Part shown: piece by piece, positions 10,000 through 19,573 of the stretch
Numbering within the stretch: position 1 is the stretch's first letter
Layout of the letters: every line of letters begins with the position of its first letter
From: an uncultured Prevotellaceae bacterium
GTDB taxonomy: Bacteria > Bacteroidota > Bacteroidia > Bacteroidales > Muribaculaceae
Direction: 5' to 3'
Length of the DNA stretch: 64,000 nucleotides
Assembly: GCA_900317325.1 (NCBI GenBank)
Contig: ONGE01000008.1
Location: 225,422 to 289,421, forward strand
Made by a program: the position numbers and the translations under genes
Notes under the pieces: generated by a model
The model's database searches: none
Seen by the model: the letters and a program-made list of their open reading frames with translations, nothing else
What the model was told of the DNA's origin: nothing

Positions 10000-10458
10000 C
10001 TATCTGACGGGAATCTTGTCGATGCGGCGCTGATGACGGCCTCCCTCGTAAGGAGTGGTCAGGAAGGCCTCGACCATGGCGATAGCCTCCTCGTCGGTGA
10101 CGAAGCGGCCCGGCATAGCGATGACATTGGCATCGTTGTGCTGACGGGCGAGACGTGCAACCGCCAAGCGCCAGCACAGTGCTGAGCGCACACCCTGATG
10201 CTTGTTCAACGTGATGTTGATGCCCTCGCCACTGCCACAGACAGCGATACCAGGGTAACACTCCCCACTCTCGACAGCAGCTGCACACGGATGGGCGAAA
10301 TCGGGATAGTCGCAACTTTCCTCGTTATAGGTGCCGAAGTCCTTGCAGACAATGCCTTGGTCCTCAAGCCAGCGCTTAACGGCCTCCTTGACGGGATAGC
10401 CGGCATGGTCGCTGCACAGAGCGACGGGAATTCCAGGTTTCAAAATTGAATTGTCCAT
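10000..10458 (-). CDS. rpiB: Ribose-5-phosphate isomerase B
   Basis: A 152-residue RpiB/LacAB-family sugar-phosphate isomerase interconverting ribose 5-phosphate and ribulose 5-phosphate in the pentose phosphate pathway. Recognisable motifs are the N-terminal CSDHAGYPVKE, the GIAVCGSGEGINITLNK loop with the catalytic cysteine, and the RALCW-like and NDANVIAMPGR segments. The start codon is ATG, with an unusual four-unit heptamer repeat immediately upstream. It lies downstream of valS in the same direction, but a hairpin separates them. Confidence 0.95.
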   Translation of the reverse strand: MDNSILKPGIPVALCSDHAGYPVKEAVKRWLEDQGIVCKDFGTYNEESCDYPDFAHPCAAAVESGECYPGIAVCGSGEGINITLNKHQGVRSALCWRLAVARLARQHNDANVIAMPGRFVTDEEAIAMVEAFLTTPYEGGRHQRRIDKIPVR

Positions 10459-10461
10459 ATC

Positions 10462-10489
10462 TCTCTAATCACTAATCTCTAATCATTAA
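10462..10489. repeat. Heptamer array, four 7-bp units
   Basis: Four head-to-tail 7-bp units (TCTCTAA, TCACTAA, TCTCTAA, TCATTAA) occupy the leader just before the rpiB start codon. On the minus strand the units read TTAnnGA. Confidence 0.8.
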
Positions 10490-10492
10490 TCA

Positions 10493-10524
10493 AATAATTG
10501 CGCCCCGACAGGGACGCAATTATT
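10493..10524 (-). terminator. valS terminator
   Basis: A 14-bp stem with one mismatch (10493-10506 with 10511-10524) starts immediately after the valS stop codon on the minus strand. Confidence 0.65.
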
Positions 10525-10525
10525 A

Positions 10526-13240
10526 TTACTTCTTCAATGCCTGGAGGGCTTGCTCCATCGTGGCGATCTTGCTCTCGGCATCGGCTTTCTTCTTGCGCTC
10601 GTTGGCGACAACGGCCTCGGGGGCATTGGCGACGAAACGCTCGTTGCTCAGCTTCTTATCGACGCTGGCAAGGAAGCCGCGGGTGTACTCGAGGTCGGCC
10701 TCGAGTTTCTTGATCTCTTCCTCGACGTCGATGCTACCGGCAACGGGCACGGCAAACTCGGCGGTGCCGACCATGAAGGCCGCTGCAGTGGGATCCTTCT
10801 CGGTTACAGCCTCGATCTTCTCGAGTCCGGCAAGCTTGATGATGATGGCCTCAAGTGGGTAGTTCAAGCCACCAACGGCCTGCAGGGTAAGCTGCTCCTT
10901 GTTGGGGAGATTCTTCTGCTTGCGCACATTGCGAACACCGGCGACGATCTCCTTGACATCGGCCATGGCCTTGAGCAATGACTCGTCGGCCTGCTGAGGT
11001 TCGGGAATCAGGGCATACATGATGCTCTCGCCATCCTTGCGGTCATCAAGGTGCTGCCACAGCTCCTCGGTGATGAACGGCATGAACGGATGCAGCAGAC
11101 GCAGCAGCATGTCGAAGAACTCGAGCGTTGCCTGCATCGTGGCGCGATCCATCGGCTGACCGAAGGCGGGTTTCACGGCCTCGAGATACCATGCCGAGAA
11201 CTCCTCCCAGAACAGGCGGTAGAGCACCATCATGGCATCGCTCAGGCGGAACTTCGAGAAGTGGTCCTTGACAGTTGCCAGGGCATCGTTGAGCTGGTTG
11301 CGGAACCACTCTACGGCCTGACGGCTTGCCTCGGGCTGCTCGACATCGGCCACCTCCCAACCCTTGACGAGGCGGAAGGCGTTCCAGATCTTGTTGTTGA
11401 AGTTACGGCCTTGCTCACACAGCGCGTCATCGTAGAGGATGTCGTTGCCGGCAGGAGCTGCCAGCATCAGACCCATGCGCACACCGTCGGCACCGAATTT
11501 GTCAATCAGCATTAACGGGTCGGGCGAGTTACCGAGCGACTTGGACATCTTGCGGCCCAACTTGTCGCGTACAACACCAGTGAAATAAACATTGCGGAAA
11601 GGCATGTCGCCCATGTACTCGTATCCAGCCATGATCATGCGTGCCACCCAGAAGAAGATGATGTCAGGGGCAGTCACCAGGTCGTTGGTGGGATAGTAGT
11701 ACTTGATCTCCTCGTTGCCGGGGTTGTTGATGCCGTCGAACAGCGAGATGGGCCACAACCACGAGCTGAACCACGTGTCGAGGGCGTCCTCGTCGTGACG
11801 CAGCTGGCTGGCATCGATGTTCTCGTATCCAGGAATCTTACGGGCCTTTTCCAGGGCCTCTTCCTCGTTCAAGGCAACTACATAGACCTCCTTACCCTCG
11901 TCCTCGGTGGGCAGGAAGTAGGCGGGAATGCGGTGGCCCCACCACAGCTGGCGCGAGATGCACCAGTCCTGAATACCCTCGAGCCATACATTATAAATGT
12001 TCTTATACTTGGCGGGATGGAACTTGAGCTGGTCGTTCTTCACGCAGGGCAGAGCGATTTCGGCAAAGTGCTTCATCTTCAAGAACCACTGCATGCACAG
12101 GCGCGGCTCAACAGCAGTGTCGCTGTTGCGCTCACTGTAGCCCACCTTGTTCTCGTAGTCCTCGATCTTCTCGATCAATCCGGCTGCCTTGAGGTCCTCG
12201 ACAATCACCTTGCGGCACTCCATGCGGTCCATGCCGACGTACAGCGGCGACTGCTCGCTGATGGTGGCATCGGCGTTGAAGATGTCGATGGTCTCCAGGT
12301 TGTGGGTCTTGCCCAGGACGTAGTCGTTGGGGTCATGGGCGGGAGTGACCTTCAAGCAGCCCGTACCGAACTCGATTTCCACATAGCGGTCCTCGATGAC
12401 GTTGATCACGCGGCCAACCAGGGGCACAATCACCTTGCGGCCCTTGAGCCACTGGTTCTTGGGGTCCTTGGGGTTGATGCACATGGCGGTATCGCCCATG
12501 ATGGTCTCGGGGCGCGTGGTGGCAACAACGGCATAGTAGCCTTTCTCGTCCTTGTGGATGATGTTGCCCTCGGCACGCAGCTGCTCCTCGTTCTCGAGGG
12601 TCTGCAGACCGTCCACATAGTATTTGAGATAATACAGATGGCTCTTCTCCTCGCGGTAGATCACCTCCTCGTTGCTCAGTGCAGTCTGGGCCTTGGGGTC
12701 CCAGTTCACCATGCGCAAGCCACGGTAGATGTAGCCCTTATCATAGAGGTCCACAAAGACCTTGAGCACGCTCTTGCTGCGGGTCTCGTCCATGGTGAAG
12801 GCGGTACGGCTCCAGTCACAAGAGGCACCCAGCTTCCTGAGCTGTTGCAGGATGATGCCACCATGCTCGTGGGTCCAGTCCCAGGCATGCTTGAGGAACT
12901 CGTCACGCGTGAGGTCACGCTTGCGGATGCCTTGCTCGGCCAGGCGTTTCACCACCTTGGCCTCGGTAGCGATCGAGGCATGGTCGGTACCGGGAACCCA
13001 CAGGGCATTCTTACCCTCCATGCGCGCACGGCGGATGAGGATGTCCTGAATCGTGTTGTTGAGCATGTGTCCCATGTGAAGCACACCCGTCACATTGGGG
13101 GGCGGGATCACGATACAATAGGGTTCACGCTCATCGGGCACGCTCTTGAACAGGTCGTGCGATTCCCAATACTTGTACCACTTGTCCTCGACCTCTTTAG
13201 GGTCGTATTTGGTTGCCAGTGTATTCTCTTTCTCGCTCAT
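10526..13240 (-). CDS. valS: Valyl-tRNA synthetase
   Basis: A 904-residue class I aminoacyl-tRNA synthetase that charges tRNA-Val. Visible hallmarks are the HIGH signature as HMGH (55-58, after PPPNVTGVL), the editing CP1 domain in the first half ([13 protein letters not shown]), KMSKS near residue 562 ([10 protein letters not shown]), the anticodon-binding helical domain, and the C-terminal coiled-coil tRNA-binding arm (about 835-904). Length is normal for the family. Translation starts with ATG 54 nt inside a -7 box. Very long open frames on the opposite strand are shadows of this gene. Confidence 0.98.
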   Translation of the reverse strand: MSEKENTLATKYDPKEVEDKWYKYWESHDLFKSVPDEREPYCIVIPPPNVTGVLHMGHMLNNTIQDILIRRARMEGKNALWVPGTDHASIATEAKVVKRLAEQGIRKRDLTRDEFLKHAWDWTHEHGGIILQQLRKLGASCDWSRTAFTMDETRSKSVLKVFVDLYDKGYIYRGLRMVNWDPKAQTALSNEEVIYREEKSHLYYLKYYVDGLQTLENEEQLRAEGNIIHKDEKGYYAVVATTRPETIMGDTAMCINPKDPKNQWLKGRKVIVPLVGRVINVIEDRYVEIEFGTGCLKVTPAHDPNDYVLGKTHNLETIDIFNADATISEQSPLYVGMDRMECRKVIVEDLKAAGLIEKIEDYENKVGYSERNSDTAVEPRLCMQWFLKMKHFAEIALPCVKNDQLKFHPAKYKNIYNVWLEGIQDWCISRQLWWGHRIPAYFLPTEDEGKEVYVVALNEEEALEKARKIPGYENIDASQLRHDEDALDTWFSSWLWPISLFDGINNPGNEEIKYYYPTNDLVTAPDIIFFWVARMIMAGYEYMGDMPFRNVYFTGVVRDKLGRKMSKSLGNSPDPLMLIDKFGADGVRMGLMLAAPAGNDILYDDALCEQGRNFNNKIWNAFRLVKGWEVADVEQPEASRQAVEWFRNQLNDALATVKDHFSKFRLSDAMMVLYRLFWEEFSAWYLEAVKPAFGQPMDRATMQATLEFFDMLLRLLHPFMPFITEELWQHLDDRKDGESIMYALIPEPQQADESLLKAMADVKEIVAGVRNVRKQKNLPNKEQLTLQAVGGLNYPLEAIIIKLAGLEKIEAVTEKDPTAAAFMVGTAEFAVPVAGSIDVEEEIKKLEADLEYTRGFLASVDKKLSNERFVANAPEAVVANERKKKADAESKIATMEQALQALKK

Positions 13241-13293
13241 TGTTTTTGGTTATAATAAAGTTTAATTTTTTGCTTCAAATGATATTCAAACGG

Positions 13294-13301
13294 CAAAGGT
13301 A
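13294..13301 (-). promoter_or_regulatory. -7 box for valS
   Basis: On the minus strand TACCTTTG matches TAnnTTTG, 53 nt before the valS start codon. Confidence 0.65.
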
Positions 13302-13363
13302 ATGAAAAAGCGCCAAACTGCAAAACTGCGTTGCGGTTTTTGGTGTAAGCATCAACAGAAAAC

Positions 13364-13392
13364 GGCTGAATTGCCTGAGGAACAATTCAGCC
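13364..13392 (-). terminator. Terminator of the 300-residue secreted protein gene
   Basis: A 10-bp perfect stem (13364-13373 with 13383-13392) begins about 30 nt after that gene's stop codon. Confidence 0.6.
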
Positions 13393-13423
13393 CAATGAAT
13401 ATAAAGCGATGTTGAAACGGTTT

Positions 13424-14326
13424 TTACTGTTCTAAATCATAACGGAACCAGAAATTCTCGATGTCCGTCACATATTCATTATTGATGTAGAGCACTTTCC
13501 AGGGTCGGAGGTTCATTAGCGATGCTTTGACATCCTGTGACAGCCTGTCTTTCAACTCATCATTGTCACCCTTGAGATCTATCTTCACACTGCAGTCCAC
13601 CAGATTACCCAAGGTGTCCACCTGGATGTCGGATACATCTACACCGATTCTCTTGATTCCGGCCAGTACGGGATAATTGTCGAGCGGGATGGGTATCAAG
13701 TGTTGATACTTTTCAAATGTTTTTAGATTGTACATGTTACCGAGGTCATCCATCCAGGAATCACTGACAACGACCCTGTTACGATAGGCAACGCAGTCGG
13801 TTACTCTCCCCTGATTGACAGTGAAGTACTGCTCAAATTCCATGGTGCGCAGATACCCCTGGTGAACGTATTTGACCACATGACCTCTTGCTACCCTTAC
13901 TTCACCTGTAATCCATGAAGCCAGAATTTCGCCATTGACGTAGTAGTCATGGAAGACCTTGAGCATATCATCGGCTGGGACAAACGGGGGGATTTCTTTT
14001 TCATCCTTGTTGTTTGAAGGGAATATCGTCGTTGCCATTACTGACTTGTCAAAGTCAAACCCTACCCTGATGCTATCCAGATAAAGTTGCCCGTCACGGA
14101 TACTCCAATACCCGGTATAGCCTTGCCAGTTGCCAGAACTGAACTTTCGTTCTTTGGGCAAGACATCCAGTAAGTGATGGATTAGGGCAGAATCTCTCTC
14201 TATCGGTTGCCCCATCAATGTCCACCTCTCGCCATCAATATAGATGACGTCGCCCTGATAAGCCGAAGCCATAGAACTGACGACGACACCCAGCACAAAA
14301 ATGAGGCTTAAAATTAATCGTTTCAT
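13424..14326 (-). CDS. Secreted protein of unknown function
   Basis: A 300-residue protein with a signal peptide (1-22, cleaved near SMASA). I do not recognise a named family. The central part contains an MORN/beta-like stretch with repeated G-Y-W residues (GYTGYWSIRDGQLYLDSIRV). The C-terminal ~90 residues (IKRIGVDVSDIQVDTLGNLVDCSVKIDLKG...LRPWKVLYINNEYVTDIENFWFRYDL) resemble the fold of TonB C-terminal-like periplasmic domains, which is only a guess. It is likely periplasmic or outer-membrane associated. It has its own promoter and terminator and is monocistronic. Confidence 0.8.
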   Translation of the reverse strand: MKRLILSLIFVLGVVVSSMASAYQGDVIYIDGERWTLMGQPIERDSALIHHLLDVLPKERKFSSGNWQGYTGYWSIRDGQLYLDSIRVGFDFDKSVMATTIFPSNNKDEKEIPPFVPADDMLKVFHDYYVNGEILASWITGEVRVARGHVVKYVHQGYLRTMEFEQYFTVNQGRVTDCVAYRNRVVVSDSWMDDLGNMYNLKTFEKYQHLIPIPLDNYPVLAGIKRIGVDVSDIQVDTLGNLVDCSVKIDLKGDNDELKDRLSQDVKASLMNLRPWKVLYINNEYVTDIENFWFRYDLEQ

Positions 14327-14357
14327 GACGTTATGATTTTTAGTGATTTGTCTGCTG

Positions 14358-14365
14358 CAAAATTA
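14358..14365 (-). promoter_or_regulatory. -7 box for the 300-residue secreted protein
   Basis: TAATTTTG on the minus strand, 31 nt before the start codon. Confidence 0.6.
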
Positions 14366-14547
14366 TAAAGAAAAAACGAAAAACAGCCCGCATTTAATAG
14401 TCAGTCTTCAATTATTAATACATTGATTTTCTGTTACTTAAAAAATAAAAAGGTCATTTTGAGTTCATTTGAATTTTGGCGATAAAAAACAGGCCTTGAA
14501 AAGTGCTTTTTTGTAACTTTACAGTGAGAGGGAATAAGGAAAATAAG

Positions 14548-14555
14548 TACCTTTG
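14548..14555 (+). promoter_or_regulatory. -7 box for the MarC-family gene
   Basis: TACCTTTG matches TAnnTTTG and lies 25 nt before the chosen ATG (14581). This argues against the longer reading frame that starts upstream at 14503. Confidence 0.65.
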
Positions 14556-14580
14556 CAGTGTAATTACAAAACCTTCGATT

Positions 14581-15159
14581 ATGGGAACTATCAATTTCAC
14601 GCAAATTCTGAGTGCAACGCTGGTATTGCTGAGTATTATCGACATCGTGGGTTCGATACCCATCATCCTGCAGTTGAGGGAGAAGGGGCGCCATGTGGAT
14701 GCCACCAAGGCCACCCTCTACTCTACCCTGCTCATGGTGGGCTTCTACTATGGCGGACACTGGCTGCTGCGCATCTTCAACTGCGATATCCACTCGTTTG
14801 CCACAGCAGGCGGTTTCCTGATGTTCCTGATGGCGCTGGAAATGATCCTGGATGTGGAAATTTTCAAGAACAACACGCCCAACAAAGGGGCGACGATGGT
14901 GCCCATGGTGTTCCCGCTGATTGCGGGTGCCGGTGTGCTGACAACGCTGATTTCATTGAAGGCGATGTATGATGACATCAACATCTTCATCGGCCTGGCC
15001 ATCAACATGATCTGGGTATTCCTGGTCATCAAGAGCACGGGCAAGATACAGAAACTGCTGGGCGAGGGCGGCATGATGTTCTCTCGCAAGTTCTTCGGCA
15101 TCATCCTGCTGGCTATGAGCGTGAAGATGATGACCGAAAACATCGCCCACCTGTTCTGA
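14581..15159 (+). CDS. MarC family integral membrane protein
   Basis: A 192-residue inner-membrane protein with about six hydrophobic segments (residues roughly 7-27, 42-60, 67-87, 105-125, 135-155, 170-190). The N-terminus (TQILSATLVLLSIIDIVGSIPI) and the conserved PNKGATMVPMVFPLIAGAG block are typical of the MarC/UPF0056 family. Despite the name, a role in multiple antibiotic resistance is not supported; the transported substrate is unknown. The ATG at 14581 was chosen because it follows the promoter box and matches the family start. It converges on the pyrE pair, with a strong shared terminator. Confidence 0.92.
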   Translation: MGTINFTQILSATLVLLSIIDIVGSIPIILQLREKGRHVDATKATLYSTLLMVGFYYGGHWLLRIFNCDIHSFATAGGFLMFLMALEMILDVEIFKNNTPNKGATMVPMVFPLIAGAGVLTTLISLKAMYDDINIFIGLAINMIWVFLVIKSTGKIQKLLGEGGMMFSRKFFGIILLAMSVKMMTENIAHLF

Positions 15160-15174
15160 CACAAAGAAAAACAA

Positions 15175-15220
15175 TACAGTGAACCCCAAAAGTCTTGTCC
15201 GACTTTTGGGGTTCACTGTA
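15175..15220. terminator. Strong bidirectional terminator
   Basis: A 20-bp perfect stem (15175-15194 with 15201-15220) and 6-nt loop lie between the convergent MarC and SRPBCC-like genes. Confidence 0.8.
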
Positions 15221-15276
15221 TTATTGCCAAACGCTATTTTATCAAAAAACGTGTCCAGCAGAACTGATCTTGGGGA

Positions 15277-15720
15277 TCAAAGGCGGTCGAAGGGGATGCG
15301 TGACAGCAGTTCGCCGAAGCGGTCGGCACCCTCCTGCAGTTGTCCCTCAACCATCTTGCGCAGGAAGAACGGCAGATTGAGTTGCAATTCGGCCGTGCTC
15401 ATCGTCGTGTCGTCGGGCTGGCGCTCCAGATTGATGACCATATTGATGGGCACCGGGGATTGTGATGCGGTATAAACGACACGTTGCCCCTCGATGCTAC
15501 TCTCGTGGTCCAGGGCAAGGGTCACTTCGCCCATCGGTGACTGGATGGCGATCGAGTCCTCGCTGAAGGTGACCGTGTCGAGGTGCTGGCGCGCCTCGCC
15601 ATCAATCTGGTCGGCATGTGCCTCAATCAGGTTCTTGATGAGCGACGGATTGGTGAGTTTACTATAGATGGTTGCAGCATCACACGCGATGATGTGCGGA
15701 TTGCTCTTGAATGATTCCAT
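15277..15720 (-). CDS. SRPBCC-like protein downstream of pyrE
   Basis: A 147-residue cytosolic protein with the pattern of a START/SRPBCC (polyketide cyclase-like) helix-grip fold: an N-terminal strand, a helix containing YSKLTNPSLIKNLIEAH, a run of beta strands, and a long C-terminal helix (LRKMVEGQLQEGADRFGELLSRI). A gene of this type beside pyrE is common in Bacteroidales. Its ligand and role are unknown; a link to pyrimidine metabolism is only suggested by position. It starts with ATG 30 nt after the pyrE stop and is probably co-transcribed. Confidence 0.82.
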   Translation of the reverse strand: MESFKSNPHIIACDAATIYSKLTNPSLIKNLIEAHADQIDGEARQHLDTVTFSEDSIAIQSPMGEVTLALDHESSIEGQRVVYTASQSPVPINMVINLERQPDDTTMSTAELQLNLPFFLRKMVEGQLQEGADRFGELLSRIPFDRL

Positions 15721-15750
15721 TTTGAGTTTTCTGTTTTTGGGTTGTCAATA

Positions 15751-16404
15751 TCAGTCGATGGCATCTAAGCCAGCCGGAGTCCAATTCTCGGGGTCGCTGT
15801 GCCACTGCAGCAAGGTATCGGCATCGGCCTGAGTGAGTCTGTCGCTATCCATGGCCACGTCGAGCATCGTCTGGAAGTTGGTGAGCGTGATAACGGGCAG
15901 TTTGGCACGTCTGAGGGCTTTGGCTGCCAATGAGAACTGGTAGTCAAAAATGACCACGGCACCCAGGACGATGCCGCCGGCCTCGCAGACCGTGTTGTAG
16001 CACTTCATGCAGTTATTTCCCGTTGAGAGCTGATCCTCGATCAAGACGACCTTCTGTCCCGGCTTGATGTCTCCCTCGATGAGATTCTCGAGGCCGTGAT
16101 CCTTGGGGGTAGAACGCACATACACAAATGGCATAGCCAGTGAGTCGGCCACCAGAGCGCCATGAGCGATGGCACCCGTGGCAATGCCGGCCACGACCTC
16201 GGTTTCGCAGAAGTTCTCCATAATCAGCCTGGCCATCTCAACCTTGATCAGGTTGCGCACATCGGGATATGACAGCGACATACGCAGGTCGGTATATATG
16301 GGTGAATTCCAGCCGGTTGCCCAAGTGAACGGGCTATCGGGCTGTAACTTGATGGCATTAATCTGCAACAGCTTCTCAGCAAGCAAGGTGTCTAGTTTCT
16401 TCAT
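15751..16404 (-). CDS. pyrE: Orotate phosphoribosyltransferase
   Basis: This 217-residue enzyme joins orotate and PRPP to give OMP in de novo pyrimidine synthesis. The PRPP-binding signature VVLIEDQLSTGNN is clear, as are FTWATGWNSPIYTDLR near the N-terminus and the AGIATGAIAHG loop. The ATG at 16404 (MKKLDTLLAEKL) matches the usual family start; an in-frame ATG nine bases upstream (16413) is an alternative. The SRPBCC-like gene follows in the same transcript. Confidence 0.96.
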   Translation of the reverse strand: MKKLDTLLAEKLLQINAIKLQPDSPFTWATGWNSPIYTDLRMSLSYPDVRNLIKVEMARLIMENFCETEVVAGIATGAIAHGALVADSLAMPFVYVRSTPKDHGLENLIEGDIKPGQKVVLIEDQLSTGNNCMKCYNTVCEAGGIVLGAVVIFDYQFSLAAKALRRAKLPVITLTNFQTMLDVAMDSDRLTQADADTLLQWHSDPENWTPAGLDAID

Positions 16405-16432
16405 TCTGGTCATAACAGGTTAAAAAGATGTG

Positions 16433-16440
16433 CGAAATTA
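16433..16440 (-). promoter_or_regulatory. Probable -7 box for pyrE
   Basis: TAATTTCG on the minus strand matches TAnnTTTG at 7 of 8 positions, 28 nt before the pyrE start. Confidence 0.45.
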
Positions 16441-16568
16441 GCAATTTTCTTCCGTATCAATCACACAAATGTCAAGAAAAAACCAAAAAACATGTTAAAT
16501 CACCTCAAAGCAGTAACCGCCACTGCCAAAAACTGAAGCGCGAAAACCGAAAACTGAAAACTATTTTG

Positions 16569-16576
16569 TACTTTTG
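16569..16576 (+). promoter_or_regulatory. -7 box for the IMPACT/YigZ gene
   Basis: TACTTTTG matches TAnnTTTG, 16 nt before the ATG at 16593. This decides the start against the longer upstream frame beginning at 16428. Confidence 0.6.
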
Positions 16577-16592
16577 TGACGCTATAATAACA

Positions 16593-17189
16593 ATGAGTGA
16601 TTTCTACAAAACAGTAAAAGGTGTCTCGCAGGGCATCTACCGCGAGAAGATGTCGCGATTCCTGGCGTTTGCCGAACCCGTGTCAAGCGCCGAGGAGGCC
16701 CGTGCCGTCATCAAGCGCTATGCCAACGAGTATCATGACGCGCGCCACTGCTGCTGGGCCTACATGATAGGCACCGAGCGCAACGAGTACCTGAGCAGCG
16801 ACAACGGCGAGCCAAGCGGAACAGCCGGCAAACCCATCCTGGGACAAATCAACTCATTTGAACTGACCAATATCGTCATCGTCGTCATCCGCTACTTCGG
16901 CGGCATCAAGCTGGGCACTTCGGGCCTCATCGTCGCCTACCGCGAGGCCGCCAAACTGGCCATCGAGGCGGGCGAAATCCTCGAGTGCCACGAGCAGGCC
17001 AGGCTGACTTTCACCTTCCCCTACCTGAGCATGAATGACGTGATGAAAGTGGTGAAGAAAAGTGAGCTCAAGGTAATAGAGCAGGCCTTTGATAACGTGT
17101 GCTCCATGACCATTGAGGCCGATGCCGACAAGGTGCCTGGACTGCGTGAGCAGTTCGCCTCCATCGACGGCACCAGCATCATCGACTGA
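16593..17189 (+). CDS. IMPACT/YigZ family protein
   Basis: A 198-residue protein with the two-domain YigZ layout: an N-terminal UPF0029/IMPACT domain (about 10-120, with EYHDARHCCWAYMIG, DNGEPSGTAGKPIL and VVIRYFGGIKLGTSGL) followed by a ferredoxin-like DUF1949-type domain (about 130-198). The IMPACT domain is linked to translation regulation in eukaryotes; the bacterial function is not established. The downstream gene is convergent, and the 143-nt gap between them holds no clear terminator. Confidence 0.93.
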   Translation: MSDFYKTVKGVSQGIYREKMSRFLAFAEPVSSAEEARAVIKRYANEYHDARHCCWAYMIGTERNEYLSSDNGEPSGTAGKPILGQINSFELTNIVIVVIRYFGGIKLGTSGLIVAYREAAKLAIEAGEILECHEQARLTFTFPYLSMNDVMKVVKKSELKVIEQAFDNVCSMTIEADADKVPGLREQFASIDGTSIID

Positions 17190-17332
17190 CCCCGAGAGAA
17201 CAACTCCCGATACCAAATTTATTTCTATGGTGCGGGCCACAGGCTTGCAACACAAGATGAGCACGGTCACTAAACCGAGTCATACTTTTTGACACAGGCG
17301 CTTGATGTGTTAAAAGAAAGACAGAGCTGGCA

Positions 17333-18076
17333 CTATTGACGTTCCTGCCAGAGGAAACGTGCACGGACATGGTCGTCACCTTCGACGGTGATGCTCAAGC
17401 GGGAATCCATGGGATCGGTGTCATCGATGACGAATTGAGCCAACTCGCCGTAATGGGTCTCCTTGATGAAGGCCAATTCCATGCGGTGGATGAAGTAGTG
17501 ATCATAGCAGTCCATGTCGAACATGTTCATCAGGTGCGCAAGGTAGCGCACGGTGTTGACATGGCGATTGAAGTCGCAGTCCATGTAGCCGAAGGTATAG
17601 TCCACGGCATGGCCTTCCTCGATGGGGCGCAGACGGCTTATGGGCTCGATGGGACACGGCAGGTCGGGAATGTTCTTGCCGATGTAATCCAGCTTTGAGA
17701 TGTCCACGCTGGCGCGGGTAGTCATGTCGATGACCATCCAGATGGTGCGAATGTAGCCCAGCGGATTGCCGTCGGCATCATCAATGCGCATGTTGCGCTG
17801 CGAGAAATGGCGATTGTAATCCTCAATCCAAGTCGTGAGGCTGTAGTTGGTGTTCACTTTGGGATAGGCGTTCATCTCGATGGTTACTCGCGAGAGGACC
17901 CACACATGGTTATCCTTGATCAGCCGGGCATAGCCTGCTCCCCACGCATTGGCGTGAAAAGTGGCCACTTCGATGATGCGGGTCATCAGCAGCGTCAAGG
18001 GCATTTCGCCCTGAGGGTTACATTCACCTGCAGCGAGGTAATAGGTCTTGGAGTATTGTTTAAGATCAGAGCACAT
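17333..18076 (-). CDS. Acyl-ACP thioesterase
   Basis: A 247-residue double hot-dog protein of the FatA/FatB-like acyl-[acyl-carrier-protein] thioesterase family, which releases free fatty acids from acyl-ACP. The N-terminal hot dog contains LMTRIIEVATFHANAWG and the C-terminal half contains DCDFNRHVNTVRYLAHLMNM, with the conserved Asn/His region of the plant-type active site. It overlaps aroC by 11 nt, so the two are translationally coupled in the ybaK-aroC-thioesterase operon. No metabolic link between the three products is evident. Confidence 0.9.
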   Translation of the reverse strand: MCSDLKQYSKTYYLAAGECNPQGEMPLTLLMTRIIEVATFHANAWGAGYARLIKDNHVWVLSRVTIEMNAYPKVNTNYSLTTWIEDYNRHFSQRNMRIDDADGNPLGYIRTIWMVIDMTTRASVDISKLDYIGKNIPDLPCPIEPISRLRPIEEGHAVDYTFGYMDCDFNRHVNTVRYLAHLMNMFDMDCYDHYFIHRMELAFIKETHYGELAQFVIDDTDPMDSRLSITVEGDDHVRARFLWQERQ

Positions 18077-19070
18077 TGGTTTTCCTCATTAAGTAGTTAT
18101 CTAAAATGACTAGCGCGGCCATGGCCTCAACAATGGGCAAGGCGCGCTGCAATACACAAGCATCGTGGCGGCCACGAGGCTGCAAAGTCACAGGATTGCC
18201 CTCGTGATCGATGGTGGGCACGGGGCGCATGAGCGTGGGCACCGGCTTGAAGGCAATGCGCATCACGATGTCCTCGCCATTGCTGATGCCGCCCTGAATA
18301 CCGCCCGAGTGGTTGTCCTGGGCGCCGATTGAGCCGTCATCACGCTTGACGAACTGATCCATCACCTCGCTGCCCTTTTTAGCGGCCATGTCGAAGCCGT
18401 CACCGTATTCAAAGCCGTGAACCGACGGGATGCTCATCATCGCAGCCGCCAATTGGGCATGGAGCTTACCGAACAGCGGTTCGCCCAAGCCTGCAGGAAC
18501 GCCCTTGATGACGCACTCAATGATGCCGCCCAAGGTGTCGCCGTCCTTGGCGGCCTCCTGGATGGCCTCGTCCATGTGGGCCACGTCAAAGCGAGGCCCT
18601 ACCTGTACAACGTGAGCCATCGTGGTAATTCCCAAAGTTTCGAGCGTCTGGATAGCCATGCCGCCGGCAACGACACGGGCAACCGTTTCACGCGCCGAGG
18701 CACGTCCGCCGCCGCGCGGGTCACGCAAGCCGTATTTCGCCTCCCAGGTGTAATCGGCATGATTAGGGCGGTAACAGCGGGCAATTTCATCATAATCGGC
18801 ACTGCGGGCGTCGGTATTGCGGATGACGAATCCGATGGGTGTGCCTAAAGTCTTGCCTTGCCAGATGCCCGAGAGCACCTCTACCCTATCCTTCTCATCC
18901 CGGGTGCTGCTGCCGAGGGATTGCCCCGTGCGGCGACGATCCACGAAACGCTGCAGCTGCTCCATGTCAATCTCCACTCCGGCAGGCATGCCGTCAATCA
19001 CGCCACCCATGGCCGGGCCGTGTGACTCGCCGAAAGTGGTGAGCGTCAATATTTTGCCTATCGTATTCAT
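18066..19070 (-). CDS. aroC: Chorismate synthase
   Basis: A 334-residue flavin-dependent enzyme converting 5-enolpyruvylshikimate 3-phosphate to chorismate, the last common step to aromatic amino acids, folate and quinones. Family signatures are present: GESHGPAMGGVIDGMPAG near the N-terminus, RPNHADYTWEAKYG, DPRGGGRASARET, and the C-terminal QPRGRHDACVLQRA. It is somewhat shorter than the usual 350-360 residues, mostly at the C-terminal end, but every signature is intact. The start overlaps the ybaK stop by 4 nt and the end overlaps the thioesterase start by 11 nt. Confidence 0.97.
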   Translation of the reverse strand: MNTIGKILTLTTFGESHGPAMGGVIDGMPAGVEIDMEQLQRFVDRRRTGQSLGSSTRDEKDRVEVLSGIWQGKTLGTPIGFVIRNTDARSADYDEIARCYRPNHADYTWEAKYGLRDPRGGGRASARETVARVVAGGMAIQTLETLGITTMAHVVQVGPRFDVAHMDEAIQEAAKDGDTLGGIIECVIKGVPAGLGEPLFGKLHAQLAAAMMSIPSVHGFEYGDGFDMAAKKGSEVMDQFVKRDDGSIGAQDNHSGGIQGGISNGEDIVMRIAFKPVPTLMRPVPTIDHEGNPVTLQPRGRHDACVLQRALPIVEAMAALVILDNYLMRKTNVL

Positions 19071-19558
19071 TCGGTCTTCTCGGCTATCAGGTCAACAATT
19101 TCGGCGCCGACAAACTCCACCAGCGCCTGCGGGTCAATCTTGAACTGCAAGCCACGCACGCCCGCACTGACATAGATGTAGTCATACAGGATACAGGTCT
19201 CGTCAATATAGGTGGGGAACGGTTTCTTCATGCCGACAGGCGAACAGCCGCCACGGATGTAGCCCGTGGTGGGCAGCAACTCCTTCATGGGAATGAGGTC
19301 CACCTTTTTGTTACCGGACACCTTGGCGGCCTTTTTCAGGTCCACCTCCTCGGCACCGGGAATGACACACACCAGATGACCCGTCTTGTCACCTTGCAAT
19401 ATCAGCGTCTTGAACACCTGCTCGATGTTCTCACCAAGCTGGTCGGCGATGTGCTGAGCGCCCAAGTCGGTTTCATCCACCTCATAGGGGATGAGTTCAT
19501 AGGGGACCGATGCCGCGTCGAGCAAGCGCGCAGCGTTGGTTTTAGCGATTTTTTTCAT
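19067..19558 (-). CDS. ybaK: Cys-tRNA(Pro)/Cys-tRNA(Cys) deacylase YbaK
   Basis: A 163-residue YbaK/EbsC-family trans-editing enzyme that hydrolyses mischarged Cys-tRNA(Pro). The family is recognised from TNAARLLDAASVPYELIPYE, the FKTLILQGDKTG strand, IPGAEEVDLKKAAK and the substrate-site GYIRGGCSPVGMKK loop. First gene of the ybaK-aroC-thioesterase operon, driven by one side of a palindromic divergent promoter. Overlaps aroC by 4 nt. Confidence 0.93.
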   Translation of the reverse strand: MKKIAKTNAARLLDAASVPYELIPYEVDETDLGAQHIADQLGENIEQVFKTLILQGDKTGHLVCVIPGAEEVDLKKAAKVSGNKKVDLIPMKELLPTTGYIRGGCSPVGMKKPFPTYIDETCILYDYIYVSAGVRGLQFKIDPQALVEFVGAEIVDLIAEKTE

Positions 19559-19573
19559 CGTTTTTGGTCTTTA

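Noticed and set aside
11795-13255. 486-codon open frame on the plus strand
   Set aside because: It is the complement of valS; composition and conserved motifs belong to the minus-strand gene.
14581-15159. MarC as an antibiotic-resistance determinant
   Set aside because: The family name rests on an old assignment that is no longer supported; no resistance context exists here.
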